Of a stretch of 64,000 nucleotides of DNA, positions 35,260 through 47,506 are shown in pieces. The notes under the pieces are model-generated. The model saw nothing but the letters and a program-made list of their open reading frames with translations. It was not told the DNA's origin and ran no database searches. A program made the translations under genes and the position numbers. Numbering within the stretch: position 1 is the first letter of the stretch; every line of letters begins with the position of its first letter. This DNA comes from Cadophora sp. MPI-SDFR-AT-0126 (taxonomy: Eukaryota; Ascomycota; Leotiomycetes; Helotiales; Ploettnerulaceae), in assembly GCA_020747065.1 (NCBI GenBank), contig JAGMVK010000010.1:1054001-1118000 (forward strand). The letters run 5' to 3'.

Positions 35260-38200
35260 TCATTCATCATCATCCGAAACCAGATCAATCGCGTCACCCT
35301 TACTACGGCCAGTGTTACAATCATGGGCATGAGTTGTATCCGAACTTTTGTTCGAGTGCTGCACATGCTCCATCCAAGAGTCCAGGAATCCCCCAGCAAC
35401 ACTTCTTCCGAGAGGGATGGGGACTGCATTTCCGATGCCCCTGATGGCATCTCCTACTTCCCAATTCTCCAAGTCGAAGACATAGCTATCAGGGAATCCT
35501 TGAACTCGAGCGTACTCCCGAACTGATTCAATGCGATGTTGGGTTGGGTGGAGTATCTGCCATGTTGTTATTTCATATCCAGGCAAAGGTGTGAGAGCCT
35601 CTTCTTACCTTGCCATATCTTCCGAGAACATCCATCTTCGTCATACAGGTGTTTTGAATGCCGAGTAAGTCCAATCTAGAGCAGGCATTCTTCTGCGGTT
35701 TGTTTCTGGCGCCTTGTAAAGCAAGAGGTAGGTCTTTGTAGCTCGCTCCAGGCCTTATTGGAATACTGCATACCCTTTCTACGTTTAGGGCATGCATCTT
35801 GGCTGTGACGTGGTTCTTGACCGTATTTGATGTGTTGCTTATCCTCAATACTCTCTGATACTCAGTGAGGGGTCCCGAAGTATACGCTTGCACGTTTCTT
35901 CCCACAAAAGGCACCTCAATTTCGAAAGTATCGTACAAAGTGATTCGTGCCCATCGGTTTTGTTCTTCTCTTTTGTTAGATTGGGTCTTTGTGACTACTT
36001 GATGAGGATTCTTCCAATCGAAAGCTGGCAGATCTGTTAATGCATCTCCTAGGGTAACGACTCTGTGCGGTGCCGATCGTCGTTGGCGGTGCCAATAGAA
36101 GTCATAGGCACCTAACTTGCGTTCTGGCTCGAAAAGTACGGAATCTGCCCGAGACTTGTAAACATACTCTGGTTGAGGGTACTCAGGGAGTCGGTAGCCA
36201 GGTAGAGTAGCCCAGATAAAAACCCTAGGTCGCGACTGGGGTGCACCATGTTCCTCGGCATTCAATATAGCACATTGAACTTGGTAGCCCATTGATGTAA
36301 ACGTGCGAAAAATCATCCTGAGGATCGTCAGCTCAAAGCAATCAGAACATGGCTCGCCGAAAGCAGTAGCTTACTTGATAGTTCCATGCTTAATTTCAAC
36401 ATCTGTAGGATCATGAGGCACCGCAAGCTGCACCTGTAATTAGTGACCGAAACTCTGGACCAATGAATTGAGCTCACATTATGCCTAATCAACCCCACAA
36501 CGTTCTCCATCAGACTATACTTAGGCTGATAGAAATCGACATATGAGAGAAATAGTGCAACGAGGCCATTTCTAGCCTCTCCGACGCGCTTGTGACAGTT
36601 TGCTCCGCTATATCCAGGACAAGGTGGACCTGGCATCATTTAGCATAGGTTAGTCAATGGTATGGGAAAACACGAACCGCCCTTGATAAAATCAATATCT
36701 CCTCTGCGCGGTAAATCCGGTATCAGGTTACCACGATAGTCATATATGGCTTCGAGTTCCTCGCCTTGATCTCGTCGAATGGCACGGCACAATAGTAGGC
36801 TTGCGTCTCCGTGGTGAACAATTGAGTCGGGTTGATTCGTTCTCATTGTGTGACAGGCAGCCTGAACTTCTTGATTAGTCGTTAAGTGCTTTCAAAGCGG
36901 AAGATGCACAATTACCTCGTCGATCTCAACAGCGTTGGTCTTCCCGCAAACGTCTTGGAAGCCAACTGTGAGGCCACCAATTCCATTGAACAGTTCCTGG
37001 GTGAATTAGCGCGATGCCAAATGCTATGAAAGGAACACATTTGTACTCACCAATGTTCGAGGCTTCTTTCCATGCTTCAAAAAGTCTTGTACCCGCTTCA
37101 TTTGAGTGTGGAACTCAGCATTACTCTCAGAAGAATAAATCATATCTTCACTATCAAGATGACGCAAGTCTCGCAATCTAATATGAGACTTCGGGTTGAT
37201 TTTTTCAGATACTCGCTCTTGAACCCAAAAAGTATCTTTCTGATCCTTGAAGCTGTCTAGATCCTCGATATGGTCTCGATGGAGCACGTAGCACTTTCCG
37301 TCTAGATCAACTGCGTTAACACGAATGATTGCTCCAGTGGCGAGGAGTCGGCGAGAGTCTCTAACTTTTTGCTTTGCGCCTGAGTCGACCTCTTTTTGAA
37401 AAGATGGAAGCAGGTCGTCGTATCTTCTGAAACAAGAAACGCGAATAGAGATATTCTTCTCATCTACTTCTCGTGACTTTGTCTTGGAATGTAATATGGC
37501 GCCTTGATGCAGGTAGATTTGTGTGATCTGGCCAATCTCGTAGACTTCCCTTTGTCCATCAACAACGTAAACAAAATCATGAAGCCGATATACAGTCTCA
37601 TATAATGAGAAAGCTGAGATTGTAGCTCGACCATTGTTGACAGTGTTAAGACTCATGATTCGAGTTTTCTGCCCAGCCGTCTTTTCTGCTTTCTTCAAGC
37701 AACACTCGCATAAGTCTGCTTGCCCCTGGTCATTTTTGGCCGTAGTACGAGATCGGTGCGCCTCTATATGGGTGAAACTTCGTGACTCAGGATGCCAATA
37801 TTGTCGATAGAAGTAGTGGTATTTCTGGTTGAATCCAGCCTCTGCGCTGTCGACATCGTACCCTGCAGCATCTGGAATGAACTCCACCTCGACTTTTGTA
37901 ATAATGCATCCTAAAGGGTTGTCGTCACAGCTCTGGCAGAGGAAAAGCTCACGGGAGCTTGCGGTCTCTCCAAGCAAAGTTCGCGCACCATGCTCAAACC
38001 ATCTCAAGTGGACCAGTTTCTCCTCGTACTATACGTTGTTAACTTCGTAAAACCTTCTAGATTCTAAAACCAACCTCATCTTGGAATATGAAGATAATTT
38101 GAGCAAACCATGGATCTTCAGTACTTCCGACCTCAGAGTCTTCGATCCCTTCCCTTCGCCCTGGGGCTTCTGTGCCTAAGCTGTGAATTAGCTTTCTGAA

Positions 38201-39709
38201 GTCCAGAGAAGATCATCTGTTAGATATCACCTTGTGACGCAACCATCACGTAGTCGCCAGGGACGTATCTTACTCCATCAACAACGGCAGCAGCGAAGTA
38301 TTTTCGATCAAGTTTCCGATCATGCCGAATGAGGTTGTGAAGTTTGACTTCTCCAAGTGAGGTGTTACTGTGCTTCTCGGCTTGATCCCGTAATTCTTGC
38401 AACTCATCTTTTGAGTTCTTTGCGTGGCGTGAGAATTGAGGCCGGCTTGCGATCGGCACTTCTTCTACACTATCTGGATAGTACTTCTTCCACTACATGA
38501 GTCAGCACATATATCCTAGGTTGAGTAAAGGGCAACTTACAAGGTCAGCGATCAGAGGAGTCACCCAGATCTCAGATTTTGGATCAAGTCTCTGCTTCTC
38601 CTGTATATTTTCAGACCAGTGGCGCTTGAATCTGCTCGCTGGTATCGATGGCCAGTACTCGGGGGAAATTTCTCGCAGTTCGTCATTTTCTGGAGGGACC
38701 TCATACTCTGATTCATATCCGAAATCTGGGGTATTACTGAATCCACGCTGGCATGATGGTCGTCGAATCTTGATTTCCTCGAGAAATGTAGAGTTTTCAG
38801 TTTCATCTTCGCTATGTTCATCGGAGCTGAGTGTTACTTCCGACTGGTTGAGGAAGGATGGTTTGTCTCGAAGACTTGAAGACAAGTCTCTTGCTACATG
38901 AGAAGTTCGTTGTCGCCGAGGTGGGGGAACTCTAAGATTCGCCGTGATGGAACGTCTGTTCGCGGTCCGAGGGGGCTCCTTATCCTCGTCAGAATCGTCA
39001 GTGTCTGTGGTGGTGAGGAAGCCGCACACCTTCTTCGTCTTGAATTCGGACGTTCTGAAGGCAGAGCGGGGCGCAGAAGAATTGCTGAAAGTTTTGCTCC
39101 GCTTGTCACGGCAAGCAGGCGAGAGATTCTCGTCATCAGAGTCCTCGACTGCGGCTCGACGCTTTAACAATGTCGTCCTGGTTGAATCTGATGACCTTGT
39201 CGGTCTTGATGCGTCAATCTCCTCATCTGAATCGTCGATCAATGTATCTGCTTCGACCTCAGGAGTTGATTCAGCTTGTGGACTTGGCGAATACCCAATA
39301 GTAAGTTGATTCTGAACCTCAATGCTGGGAATCACTCTCAACGACGATACAGACAGATCGATGCAAGTTGTATTCTGAGTTTTGGGTGTGGCTGGCGAGC
39401 TTAGAGGCGGCGTGGGAAAAGGCACTTCAAGTAATCCGGCAGGTATAATAAACTGTCCAGGCTTTCTGACCAATGCAATAACCTTCAGCTGCGCCTCCTT
39501 GATGTCGAAGTTGACCGAGCGCAAGATGTCATAGAATTTCTCTAGCACACACATGATTAGTCTTGCTATTCCTGATTTGACTTTGTTGATATTTACTGAC
39601 CTGGCGTCAGTTCAGGATCTTCCAAGAAAGCTTGAGGAAATCGCTCAATCAGTGCTTCTCCTGTAAGCCTCTGCATGTATTGGCTGGCGTTAAGCCTTGG
39701 TGGACTCAT
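35260..39709 (-). CDS. dim-2: DIM-2-type C5 cytosine DNA methyltransferase with two BAH-like domains
   Basis: Eleven exons (39709-39601, 39541-38541, 38492-38231, 38175-38075, 38028-37051, 36996-36916, 36861-36678, 36629-36478, 36433-36375, 36317-35609, 35556-35260) give 1310 residues in phase. A long acidic, Ser-rich N-terminus is followed by two BAH-like modules (about 440-540 and 635-760). The catalytic domain follows: motif [14 protein letters not shown], motif [13 protein letters not shown] with Cys909, motif VI ENV (947-949), motif VIII QSRPRVF, and motif X GNAVP. It methylates cytosine in DNA, in Neurospora downstream of H3K9 methylation and HP1. The layout fits DIM-2 rather than the shorter RID/Masc1 class. 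Confidence 0.88.
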
Positions 39710-40959
39710 CTTGGCGACAGAGGAGATGCGGTGAATCTGCGAAGAATATTTTTGATTGGGTTGGACATCTTTCAAAAATCAGCAAGTTAGTCCTTACCAA
39801 TAGGAATGTAAAGATCTGCGCAAAAGAACTTACAGAGTTGATAGAAACTGTCATGAGTGGCTCTGAAGCCACAAACGAAGCTGTAAAAGCGACAGAGATC
39901 GAGGAGACCTTCAGCTCAAAATTGAACCGCACGATCCAAAGAGTCGAGATACTCTCCCGATCGGAGGGTAAATGGGGAGAGATGAAGAGAAGCTTGAAAG
40001 GTTAAGGGGTATTGTAATGAATATTGTGTCAAGAAAGAGTGTACACGCTGGGAAATAGACTTGATGTTGCTGGGGTAACTAGAACGCACAAGAGACTGTT
40101 GCCGAAAAGTTCAAAGTGCAAACAGGAAACCTAAGTGCGCTAATCGAGGCCAGGATTGAAGTTGCAGCACCGTCAAAATTCACTTCCTGAGTAATCGCAA
40201 GAGGAAGGAGCCTCAGCTGTAGTTTGAGGTGGTATCGAGGTGGTGTAAACAATCGCTAAGCGAGGCGGGCGGGAAATGTAGAGGCAACATGCTACCGCAT
40301 TTGCAGCCTACCATTGAAGAGGTTCTAGCAGAGCAACATGAAATCATGTGCGCAAAGTTTTATTGGGAAAAAGAGTGCTCAGACTGACAGTCTAGTAAGA
40401 TAAAATACCAGCTGCAATGATCAACCAACTATCAATCTTGGAGTTGAATATAGGTTATGCCCGGAAACATTACCATGGAATCCAGATGGTTAGGAGTCTA
40501 CTGCTAGCAGCTCATGAATCTTAGATTTCGCCCCTATCAGACTTTATCGGATGGCTCTCGGAGTCAAACTTGGATCAATGGCTTCGCCGGCGTACGTTAT
40601 TCCCTACTGGCTCGCGTCGTTCACTTCTTTGAATCCCGATTTTCGATGGTCTTATGTGACATCAAAATTCCGAAGGCGTCCGTAGCATTAGCGGACTGCG
40701 ACTTAACTCTGCAGTAACCTTTGTATCTGCTTCATGCTGACTTCAGTTATCAGTCGAAGTTGTCAAACATGCTTGGCCCCAATCATGGAAATGTTCAGGC
40801 AGGTCGCTTTGGCCGCTAAAGAAAAGCGAGCACCCGCACCGTTCCCGCCTTCTTCGTAAACACCGCTAATGCCACAAGATAAGAGCCTGTTCTATCATCG
40901 AACGGAACCACAGTACCTTCCGATCTGACAATCCGAATCATTGAAGAACACCAAGCGAT
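39710..40959. other. Divergent intergenic region
   Basis: Holds the promoters of the methyltransferase and the 2EXR gene. A plus-strand open frame (39697-40005) overlaps the methyltransferase start but has no support. Confidence 0.5.
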
Positions 40960-42021
40960 ATGATGAATGCACCGCCGCAATCTCACGAATCATTTCATAA
41001 CGGACTTGTTTCTTGGAACTCGGACCTCCACAGCGGCGAAACTGGCAAGCTTCTCCCATCTCCGTCGAAGTCCTCGGAGCCAGCTTCATCCACGGTTCCG
41101 ATGCTCAACAGATTCACCTTGTTTCCTAAGCTTACCACGGAGATTCGACTGCAGGTATGGGAGCTAGAATCCTCTATCCCACGCGATCTTGACGTATGGA
41201 CCAAACGTTTCGGGGGAGGGCAGTGTTTCAGATTCGCAACTTCCAAAGCCGTACCGTCGATACTACACACAAACAAAGAAAGCAGAACCGTGGGATTGAA
41301 GTACTACCAGCTAGCTTTCGGCACGGATCTCACTTTCTTCCACACTGGCCGTTTCCCAGTCCTGCCACCAAGAATATATCTGAATTCGCGAGCTGATCGT
41401 GTCTGCTTCTTCGGAACGAACATTGGCGAATCTGCGGAGTATATAAGCATAATGATCGATGAGTACAAGATCACTTATCTGGCAGTCAACGTTGCAGGTC
41501 GAGGCCAATCTGAGGATCCGTGGGCAAGAGAGATGCTGTGCCTCATTGATATCGAGATGCAAACTGGACCTTCAGCTTGGCTCAATGAAAGGATCGAGGA
41601 GATCACACTCTTCTACCGCCCACAGGCGGTGGATTTTGGTGCTGTATTCAGCTTCACGGATTTTGACGATGACTATGAGCGTGCAATTCGAGGGCGGAAG
41701 GATGTTGCTGAAATCCGAGCCCTTGCCTGCAGCACAAAAGGTCTTAACGAAGGGCTGGAATTGTGCTTGGCGAAGGACTCTCTGACCCACAAGAGGCAAC
41801 ATTGCCTTCAGAGTTTCGATGAAGAGATGGCAACAATCAAGCAGAACGAAGACAAAAGAGTGGATCACGACGACCATCAAGGGACGGCGAAACCAGGAGA
41901 AGTCCAGAATGAAGACGAAGCTCCAGATGGCGTGGATGGAACACTCTACTGTGCATGGGTCGGCGGACGCGACAAGACTCTCACTATCAGGATGGCAACA
42001 ATAAGCGTCTCCCATGAGTAG
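40960..42021 (+). CDS. 2EXR-domain protein
   Basis: A single exon encodes 353 residues. Residues 52-70 read FTLFPKLTTEIRLQVWELE, the fungal 2EXR signature (F-x2-FPxLxxEIRxxIW), and IPSILHTNKESR is the usual second block. The C-terminal 70 residues are charged and probably disordered. The family is widespread and often expanded in Pezizomycotina, and its function is unknown. The start ATG ATG at 40960 lies upstream of a polar, Ser-rich leader. Confidence 0.85.
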   Translation: MMNAPPQSHESFHNGLVSWNSDLHSGETGKLLPSPSKSSEPASSTVPMLNRFTLFPKLTTEIRLQVWELESSIPRDLDVWTKRFGGGQCFRFATSKAVPSILHTNKESRTVGLKYYQLAFGTDLTFFHTGRFPVLPPRIYLNSRADRVCFFGTNIGESAEYISIMIDEYKITYLAVNVAGRGQSEDPWAREMLCLIDIEMQTGPSAWLNERIEEITLFYRPQAVDFGAVFSFTDFDDDYERAIRGRKDVAEIRALACSTKGLNEGLELCLAKDSLTHKRQHCLQSFDEEMATIKQNEDKRVDHDDHQGTAKPGEVQNEDEAPDGVDGTLYCAWVGGRDKTLTIRMATISVSHE

Positions 42022-42548
42022 GGCTTCCATCCTCAAGAAGCCAGGTGGAACAAAGTAACCGGGTAGCTGTACTATGCCAAGCTTCTCCTGAGCGCAGTCT
42101 GGGCTTGAGATAGAGGGTACACCAACAGATTTTACAGCAGCAGAATAGCTTTGAGAATCAAGGAAACTAAGGAAAATACAAACTCACACTGAAACACCCT
42201 TCGAGACCCATTGACGCCCACCGTTAAGATAAATAATTCATGTGATAAGTCTAGGGGTACAAAAATATCTCTATATAAAATTCACAGCTATTCCCGACCC
42301 AATGATCAATTCCATCTGCACCATTTTGCAATTCCTAAACTTTTGCAACAGCTCAAAGTAAGAACCACCTTGATCTCTCAATCCCGATAATTCGCGCCTC
42401 GCGCCATGCCTGCGACAAAAAATGAATGCAAAAGCTACCGGACATCGGTTGCAAGTCTAAACGCCACGCTAATACCGAGCACTTCTTATCTCCCTCTCCC
42501 ACTCTCGCCCGTCCTTCCCCGGCATATCATATTACCCACCCTCTACTT
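42022..42548. other. Convergent intergenic spacer
   Basis: Short AT-rich spacer between the 2EXR and DUG2 stops. No gene seen. Confidence 0.55.
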
Positions 42549-45521
42549 CTACTTCCTCGGCAACTCTCTGAACACCTGCCTAAAGATCTCACGGCTCTTA
42601 TACAAATTGCTGACCCTCAGACGCTCGTTATCCAAATGTGCCGAGTCACTCGCCTGGCCACAAGGAAGATGCGCGGCCGGGGCGTTGAACTCTTTCTCGA
42701 GGAAGCGAATGCTAGGAATACTACCGCCCTCGCGAATATAGAGGGGCTTTCTTCCCTTGCGCTTCGTACCATTACCATCGGATGAAACAGGGGACAGGGG
42801 AGTTTCAGAGTCGATTGCGGTCGTGGCGGCAAGGGAGGTATGATCACTGCCGTTGGTCAGAGTCGTAGATGTTGCAGGTGTAGGCTTGAGACTTGGGCTC
42901 ATGTTGGGAGCTGCTGGTTTCTTGGCTTGGATCTTTGGTCTCGGGCCTGGGACACTTGAGCGGCGAGTCTCGCCGATGGGACCCCAAACATCCATGATTG
43001 CTTTCTCGAGGGTTTGGAAGATCTCGTTGTCTGGGTCACCAAGCCAGGCGTCTGCTTGGTTATCGATGGTGATGGAGAGGTGGTTATGGGTATCCAGCTT
43101 TGCGAAAGCATCGGTGAGGAATGCCGTGAGTGACTTGATCACATCGTCAACTTCTTGGTTCGGAACAAGACGAAGCGAGATGGCGGCGCTGGCATGAGAT
43201 GATACAAGAGACCCATCTGGTCCCGAGACTTTGTAACGATGAACAGTCAAATTGGGTTCTCGCCATCTTGCCATCAAAGAAGCTTTGAGCGTCTCCGGCG
43301 GTCCATTCTCAGGATTGCGGCGGATAAGGGTTTCTGTAATATCATCGTAACGAGCCTCCTCAACTGCAGTCAAGGGTAAAATATCATCATAAAATCCAGG
43401 AATTTGGATACGATTGTGAAGTCCCTTGAGTTTGGCCAAGATCGATGTGAGGTCAAATAGAGGCTCGTCCATCATGAAGCTCCCGTCAACACCACTATGC
43501 ACGTCTGGATGGTTGCTGTCAACCTTAACAGTTGCATGAAGTACACCTCTCAAGCCATATGTCAAGCAAGGAACGTCATCGTCGAGCCAGTAGCTGTTGG
43601 CGAGAATGATGTAGTCGATGTCGCCAATCAGCTCCTTGTGTCGTCTAACAGCGTCCTTGAAGCCTCGGGAACCCGACTCTTCTTCGCCCTCGATGAGAAA
43701 TATGATATCAGATTCGAGGGCCTTCTCATGGACAAGATCCACTACTCCATACAGAGCAGCCATGATCGGTCCCTTGTTGTCAGTCACACCTCGGCCATAG
43801 AGATAGCCGTTGATGCCTTTCATCTCGAAGGGATCAATGATCCACTTGTTCTGCTTATTATCCGCAGGAACCACATCGTCTGTGCTCTAATTAATTTAAA
43901 AGCTTCCAATCCATGGTATGCACTTACAATGTCCGTAGAACAAGATCTTCTTTCTCTCGCCAGCAGTCGAGGGGTTGCCTTTAAAACGAGCATAGACAAC
44001 AGGATTGTGACGATTGTCAGTATTTAGCATCTCGGTCTGCGCGCCATGTTTCTTGAAAAGAGTTCGAAGGAAAGTAGCTCCCCGACGACAATCCTCGGCA
44101 TGATCCGCTCTAGAAGAAATGGTTTTGAAAGAAACAAATTCTTGAAGAGACTTGATCAACTGATTCTCAGGCACGTCAGCTTTGCCAGAGCTTCCAGCAT
44201 CACAACCTGTAATGTTCCAAACAGAGACAGAGTTATCATTCGCCCCCGTGATGTAGAACTGTTGTCCATTGAAGGTCGTGAGCGCAGATGCTAAAATTCT
44301 TCCCTCGTGGGCTTTCCATCGATTGACGCAGTGGTATTTCTGGCTGAAGGAGGTGGACGACTGATATTTGCCATATTGCACAGTGCTGTATTTCTATCAA
44401 GCAATTAGTCGCAATTCCCAACCCGCGGATTCGAGACCTACTCTGGCATATCCAGTTGATCCAGCACTGAACAAATGGCCCCAGCCCATCTGCAAAGTCA
44501 TAACATCTCCCTTGTGTGCTCTGATCACCCGGAGCTTCTGCTTGGTATCCAAATCCCACAGCTCAATGACTCCCTCTAGTTTGCTGCTATACAAAAATGA
44601 GCCATCGACAGCCATTGACAGAACTGATTCGGCGTCATCCTCCCCCAAGCAAGCAACTTCCTTGATGCCTTGGCTTTGGTCGTGGGACAGCTTCCAGATC
44701 TTGATTGTACCATCTCCACCACCCGATACCAGCACATCTTCGTCCGCTTCAACCAGTCGGGTGACACCACGAACCAAGAGCATACAATAAACATAGCCAA
44801 AATGAGCATAATGCATCATATGTGCTTTGTCTATTTCCAACACCACGCCATCATTAGAACCCGCCCGATTGTTCTGAGGTCTTGGTGTAGATGTTCCTCC
44901 TTTGGCAATGGAGTCAAAGAACTTATGAATTCTGGCGTCCGGATGGGCTTCTGGATCTGGAGAAGGTCTCGTCGTCGATTCATCTAGACTGACCCACTGT
45001 ATGCTGGTATTCTGCGCTCCCATGTACACTGTCTTGAATTGCGACGAATAGGCAACACTGAATACGTCCCCAACATCGTAGGTACTGTAGATATGGTAGA
45101 GTCGTTTCAAGCTGTCCGGGCACCAAGCATTGACGATTGCATCCCCCGCACTCGAAAAGAGGAGGGTTCGATCTGCAGAGAGGAAGAGGCAGAGAACTGC
45201 TCGAGTATGTGCCTGGATGCGAGCCACCAGCTCAAATGAAGCTAAAGACCACACCACAATCTCTCCATCCTGTGTACCAGCATAGACATACCGACTGCCA
45301 ACCGCGAGTGTGAGGATCGAGCTGTCATTCTGGAGATGATGGGCGAGTTCTGGTTTCTCCTTCAGTCGTGCTGCTGACGGGATATCTTCTTCAGCTCGGT
45401 TGAGGACTTCATATGGGGTTTCATCGTCGCTGGCTTCGGCTGTAGATGTGTCAGCAATAGGAGGAGATATATTCGATGTTCGTGCAGCAACAGGTCCTCT
45501 TGCGCCGAAGATTGAAGCCAT
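42549..45521 (-). CDS. DUG2: Dug2-like glutathione-degrading peptidase (WD40 repeats + M20 peptidase)
   Basis: Exons 45521-44442, 44393-43928 and 43879-42549 give 958 residues. The N-terminal half is a WD40 propeller (VYAGTQDGEIVVWSL, DVLVSGGGDGTIKIWKL, LEGVIELWDLDTKQKL, TGANDNSVSVWNI). The C-terminal half is an M20 metallopeptidase with zinc ligands in FYGHYDVVPAD, GRGVTDNKGP and EGEEESGS. In yeast, Dug2 pairs with the amidotransferase Dug3 and with Dug1 to hydrolyse glutathione in the cytosol. A low-complexity Pro/Ser/Thr insert (about residues 790-880) interrupts the peptidase domain. Confidence 0.92.
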
Positions 45522-45634
45522 GTTGGGAGCTCTGAGAGCTCTGAGAATTGCGGGATTGTAGCCCGGTGCCCGTCAGGAGACCGGCGAGGCTACAGTAGCC
45601 CGGCTTCTCAGCCTAGCCGCTCCACCACCTCCCA

Positions 45635-46001
45635 TCATCCCACCCACTCTTCATCAGCATCAGCATCAGCCTCACGATCCTTCGTGATCCTGGACGTTTC
45701 GTCCCACCACACCTTCTGAGCTTCTCGTGGGGGTTCTTTTCTTCGAAGCATAAAGGTGACGGAGGGCAGACGGAGGGCACTTACTCTGTGACTCTTCGCT
45801 CTCTTCATCCTCGCTGGTCCACACCAGTCCAGGTTCGTCTTCGCTGCTTGTCAGCAGGGGAATATCTGGGTCGCACATGGTGGTCGACGAATACGGTGGG
45901 TTTGAATAACAAAACCGACTCCCACAAGCGTTCCACAGCTCCAGAAGTTGCAGATGGAAATCCTCGTCCTCCCTGATAGGTGTTCGGATAGGGATGGTCA
46001 T
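45635..46001 (-). CDS. Small acidic hypothetical protein
   Basis: Exons 46001-45785 and 45720-45635 would give 100 residues, starting MTIPIRTPIREDED and ending in an acidic tail (DREADADADEEWVG). The acceptor at 45720 is chosen because it leads to VWWDETSRITK, which looks like real protein. Another acceptor a few bases on keeps a different frame. No known domain. The gene lies 113 bp upstream of DUG2 on the same strand, so its 3' end overlaps the DUG2 promoter. Confidence 0.4.
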
Positions 46002-47506
46002 GGCCGTTCGGTCCAGTACGGGGTGCCAGCTGTTCGTGCTCGGTTGGAATTGGCGTATTGCGTCTTTCGAGCTCACGATGGCGCCTTCTACCGTATATAT
46101 TCCAAAGGTCTGCTCTCGGAATATCAGATCATGCAAAATGCCACGAAGTCACACACGTTGGCAGGCTGTGGTGCTTCGAATAATCGTCGTTTGTGTTTCT
46201 CATACTGCATGTCTCTCTTTGAGCATGTCTCGTGTCTGTCACTTTCGTTCGTACTTGCAGGTAGCACTGCTGGCATTTCTTGCAGCCGGTTATCGGACTC
46301 ATTTGAACCTATGCACAGTCGTACGAATTCATTGGGAAGGAACAACTTGTGTCCGTTGGTCAAGCTACTTCATTGATGAAGGCTCAAATAATCCTGAAGT
46401 CAGATTGTGTTTGCTAGCAAGTCAGCCGGTGGCTAAGGGTCAGATCTTTGACATAACGGGACCCGAGACAAGCAGCTACCAAATGTGCTATTTCATTGGT
46501 TCTTACTGAAACTCCTCTCGGGTTGGACAGTTGGTCAGCTTCTTTTGCTCACACTTAAATTGCTTGTCAAAAGTTTGAAGTTGACGTAGATCCCACACTG
46601 AACGAGCATGAACGCGATCCCAAGTGCTCGCACCACCATGGTGGCACCATGTTCAGCACTTTCCTCGCAGTCAAGAGAAAGCCAAGACCTATCCAAGCTA
46701 TGGATCATCCGGTCACAAGGTATCCTGAGAATATCAGATGAAGAAAGTGCCATGGCCGAAATAATGTCGTTGGCTGGAAATTTCAATGTCGCCGTCTGAA
46801 AGATTACTCTCAAACTAGCTAAAACTTCTTCCTCAGAAGAGCCGCCAATCGTGCTTTCACCCCATGCCCCTTGAGGATCCAAGTCTGTCCAGCGGGAGCG
46901 AAACTATTCAGCTTCCCGCTCCGCAAATCAAGATAGGAGGGAAGCGAAGGATTCATTGAACAAAGTTTGACCCAGCATCCGCGACCGAACTTGCTTCCCC
47001 CAGCTTGAACTGCACATTCGGCTCCTCGCAGCATTCGATGCAAACCAGAAGCAGGAGCAGCTGCAAGGTACCGGCACTGCGAGAAGACTGTCGCTGACCC
47101 ATCCCAGTTCGGCAGGTAGCCTGGATCTACTGGGCTCTCGCTGGAAAAGTCTAGTGAATCATGGTGTTATTTGCTTTGCTCCGGGTCTATTTACATGAGC
47201 GCTGTCAAAACGAGTGGGAATGCCCCTCATAATGTTGGTGCATTCCATTAGAATTACCGATTTCTATGTGATCTATATTGTTTGTACGCCCTTTCGCTAA
47301 ATGCCTCAATCCATCTACTGTACCTGTCTAAAATCTATGAATATAACCGCCGAGTTTCGTCGTCTGTCTCAGATAGTCCTGCGATATCCTCAGAGCTTTT
47401 AAACTTCCAATGCCCTCATTTCGTCGGGACTCCATCCATTCTAAGCCACAAATCGGTTCACCTTCGTTTGCGCAATCCTAGCCTCAAATCACCAGCTCAA
47501 CAGCCC
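46002..47506. other. Intergenic: no supportable gene
   Basis: 1.5 kb has short frames on both strands without family resemblance or good initiation. A TATATA lies near 46094-46099, possibly for the small acidic gene. Confidence 0.45.

Noticed and set aside
39697..40005. Plus-strand 102-codon frame with a helical, charged C-terminal half
   Set aside because: It overlaps the start of the methyltransferase on the other strand and has no family support.
45994..46509. 171-codon plus-strand frame
   Set aside because: It lies antisense to the small acidic gene, its composition is irregular, and it has no recognisable domain.
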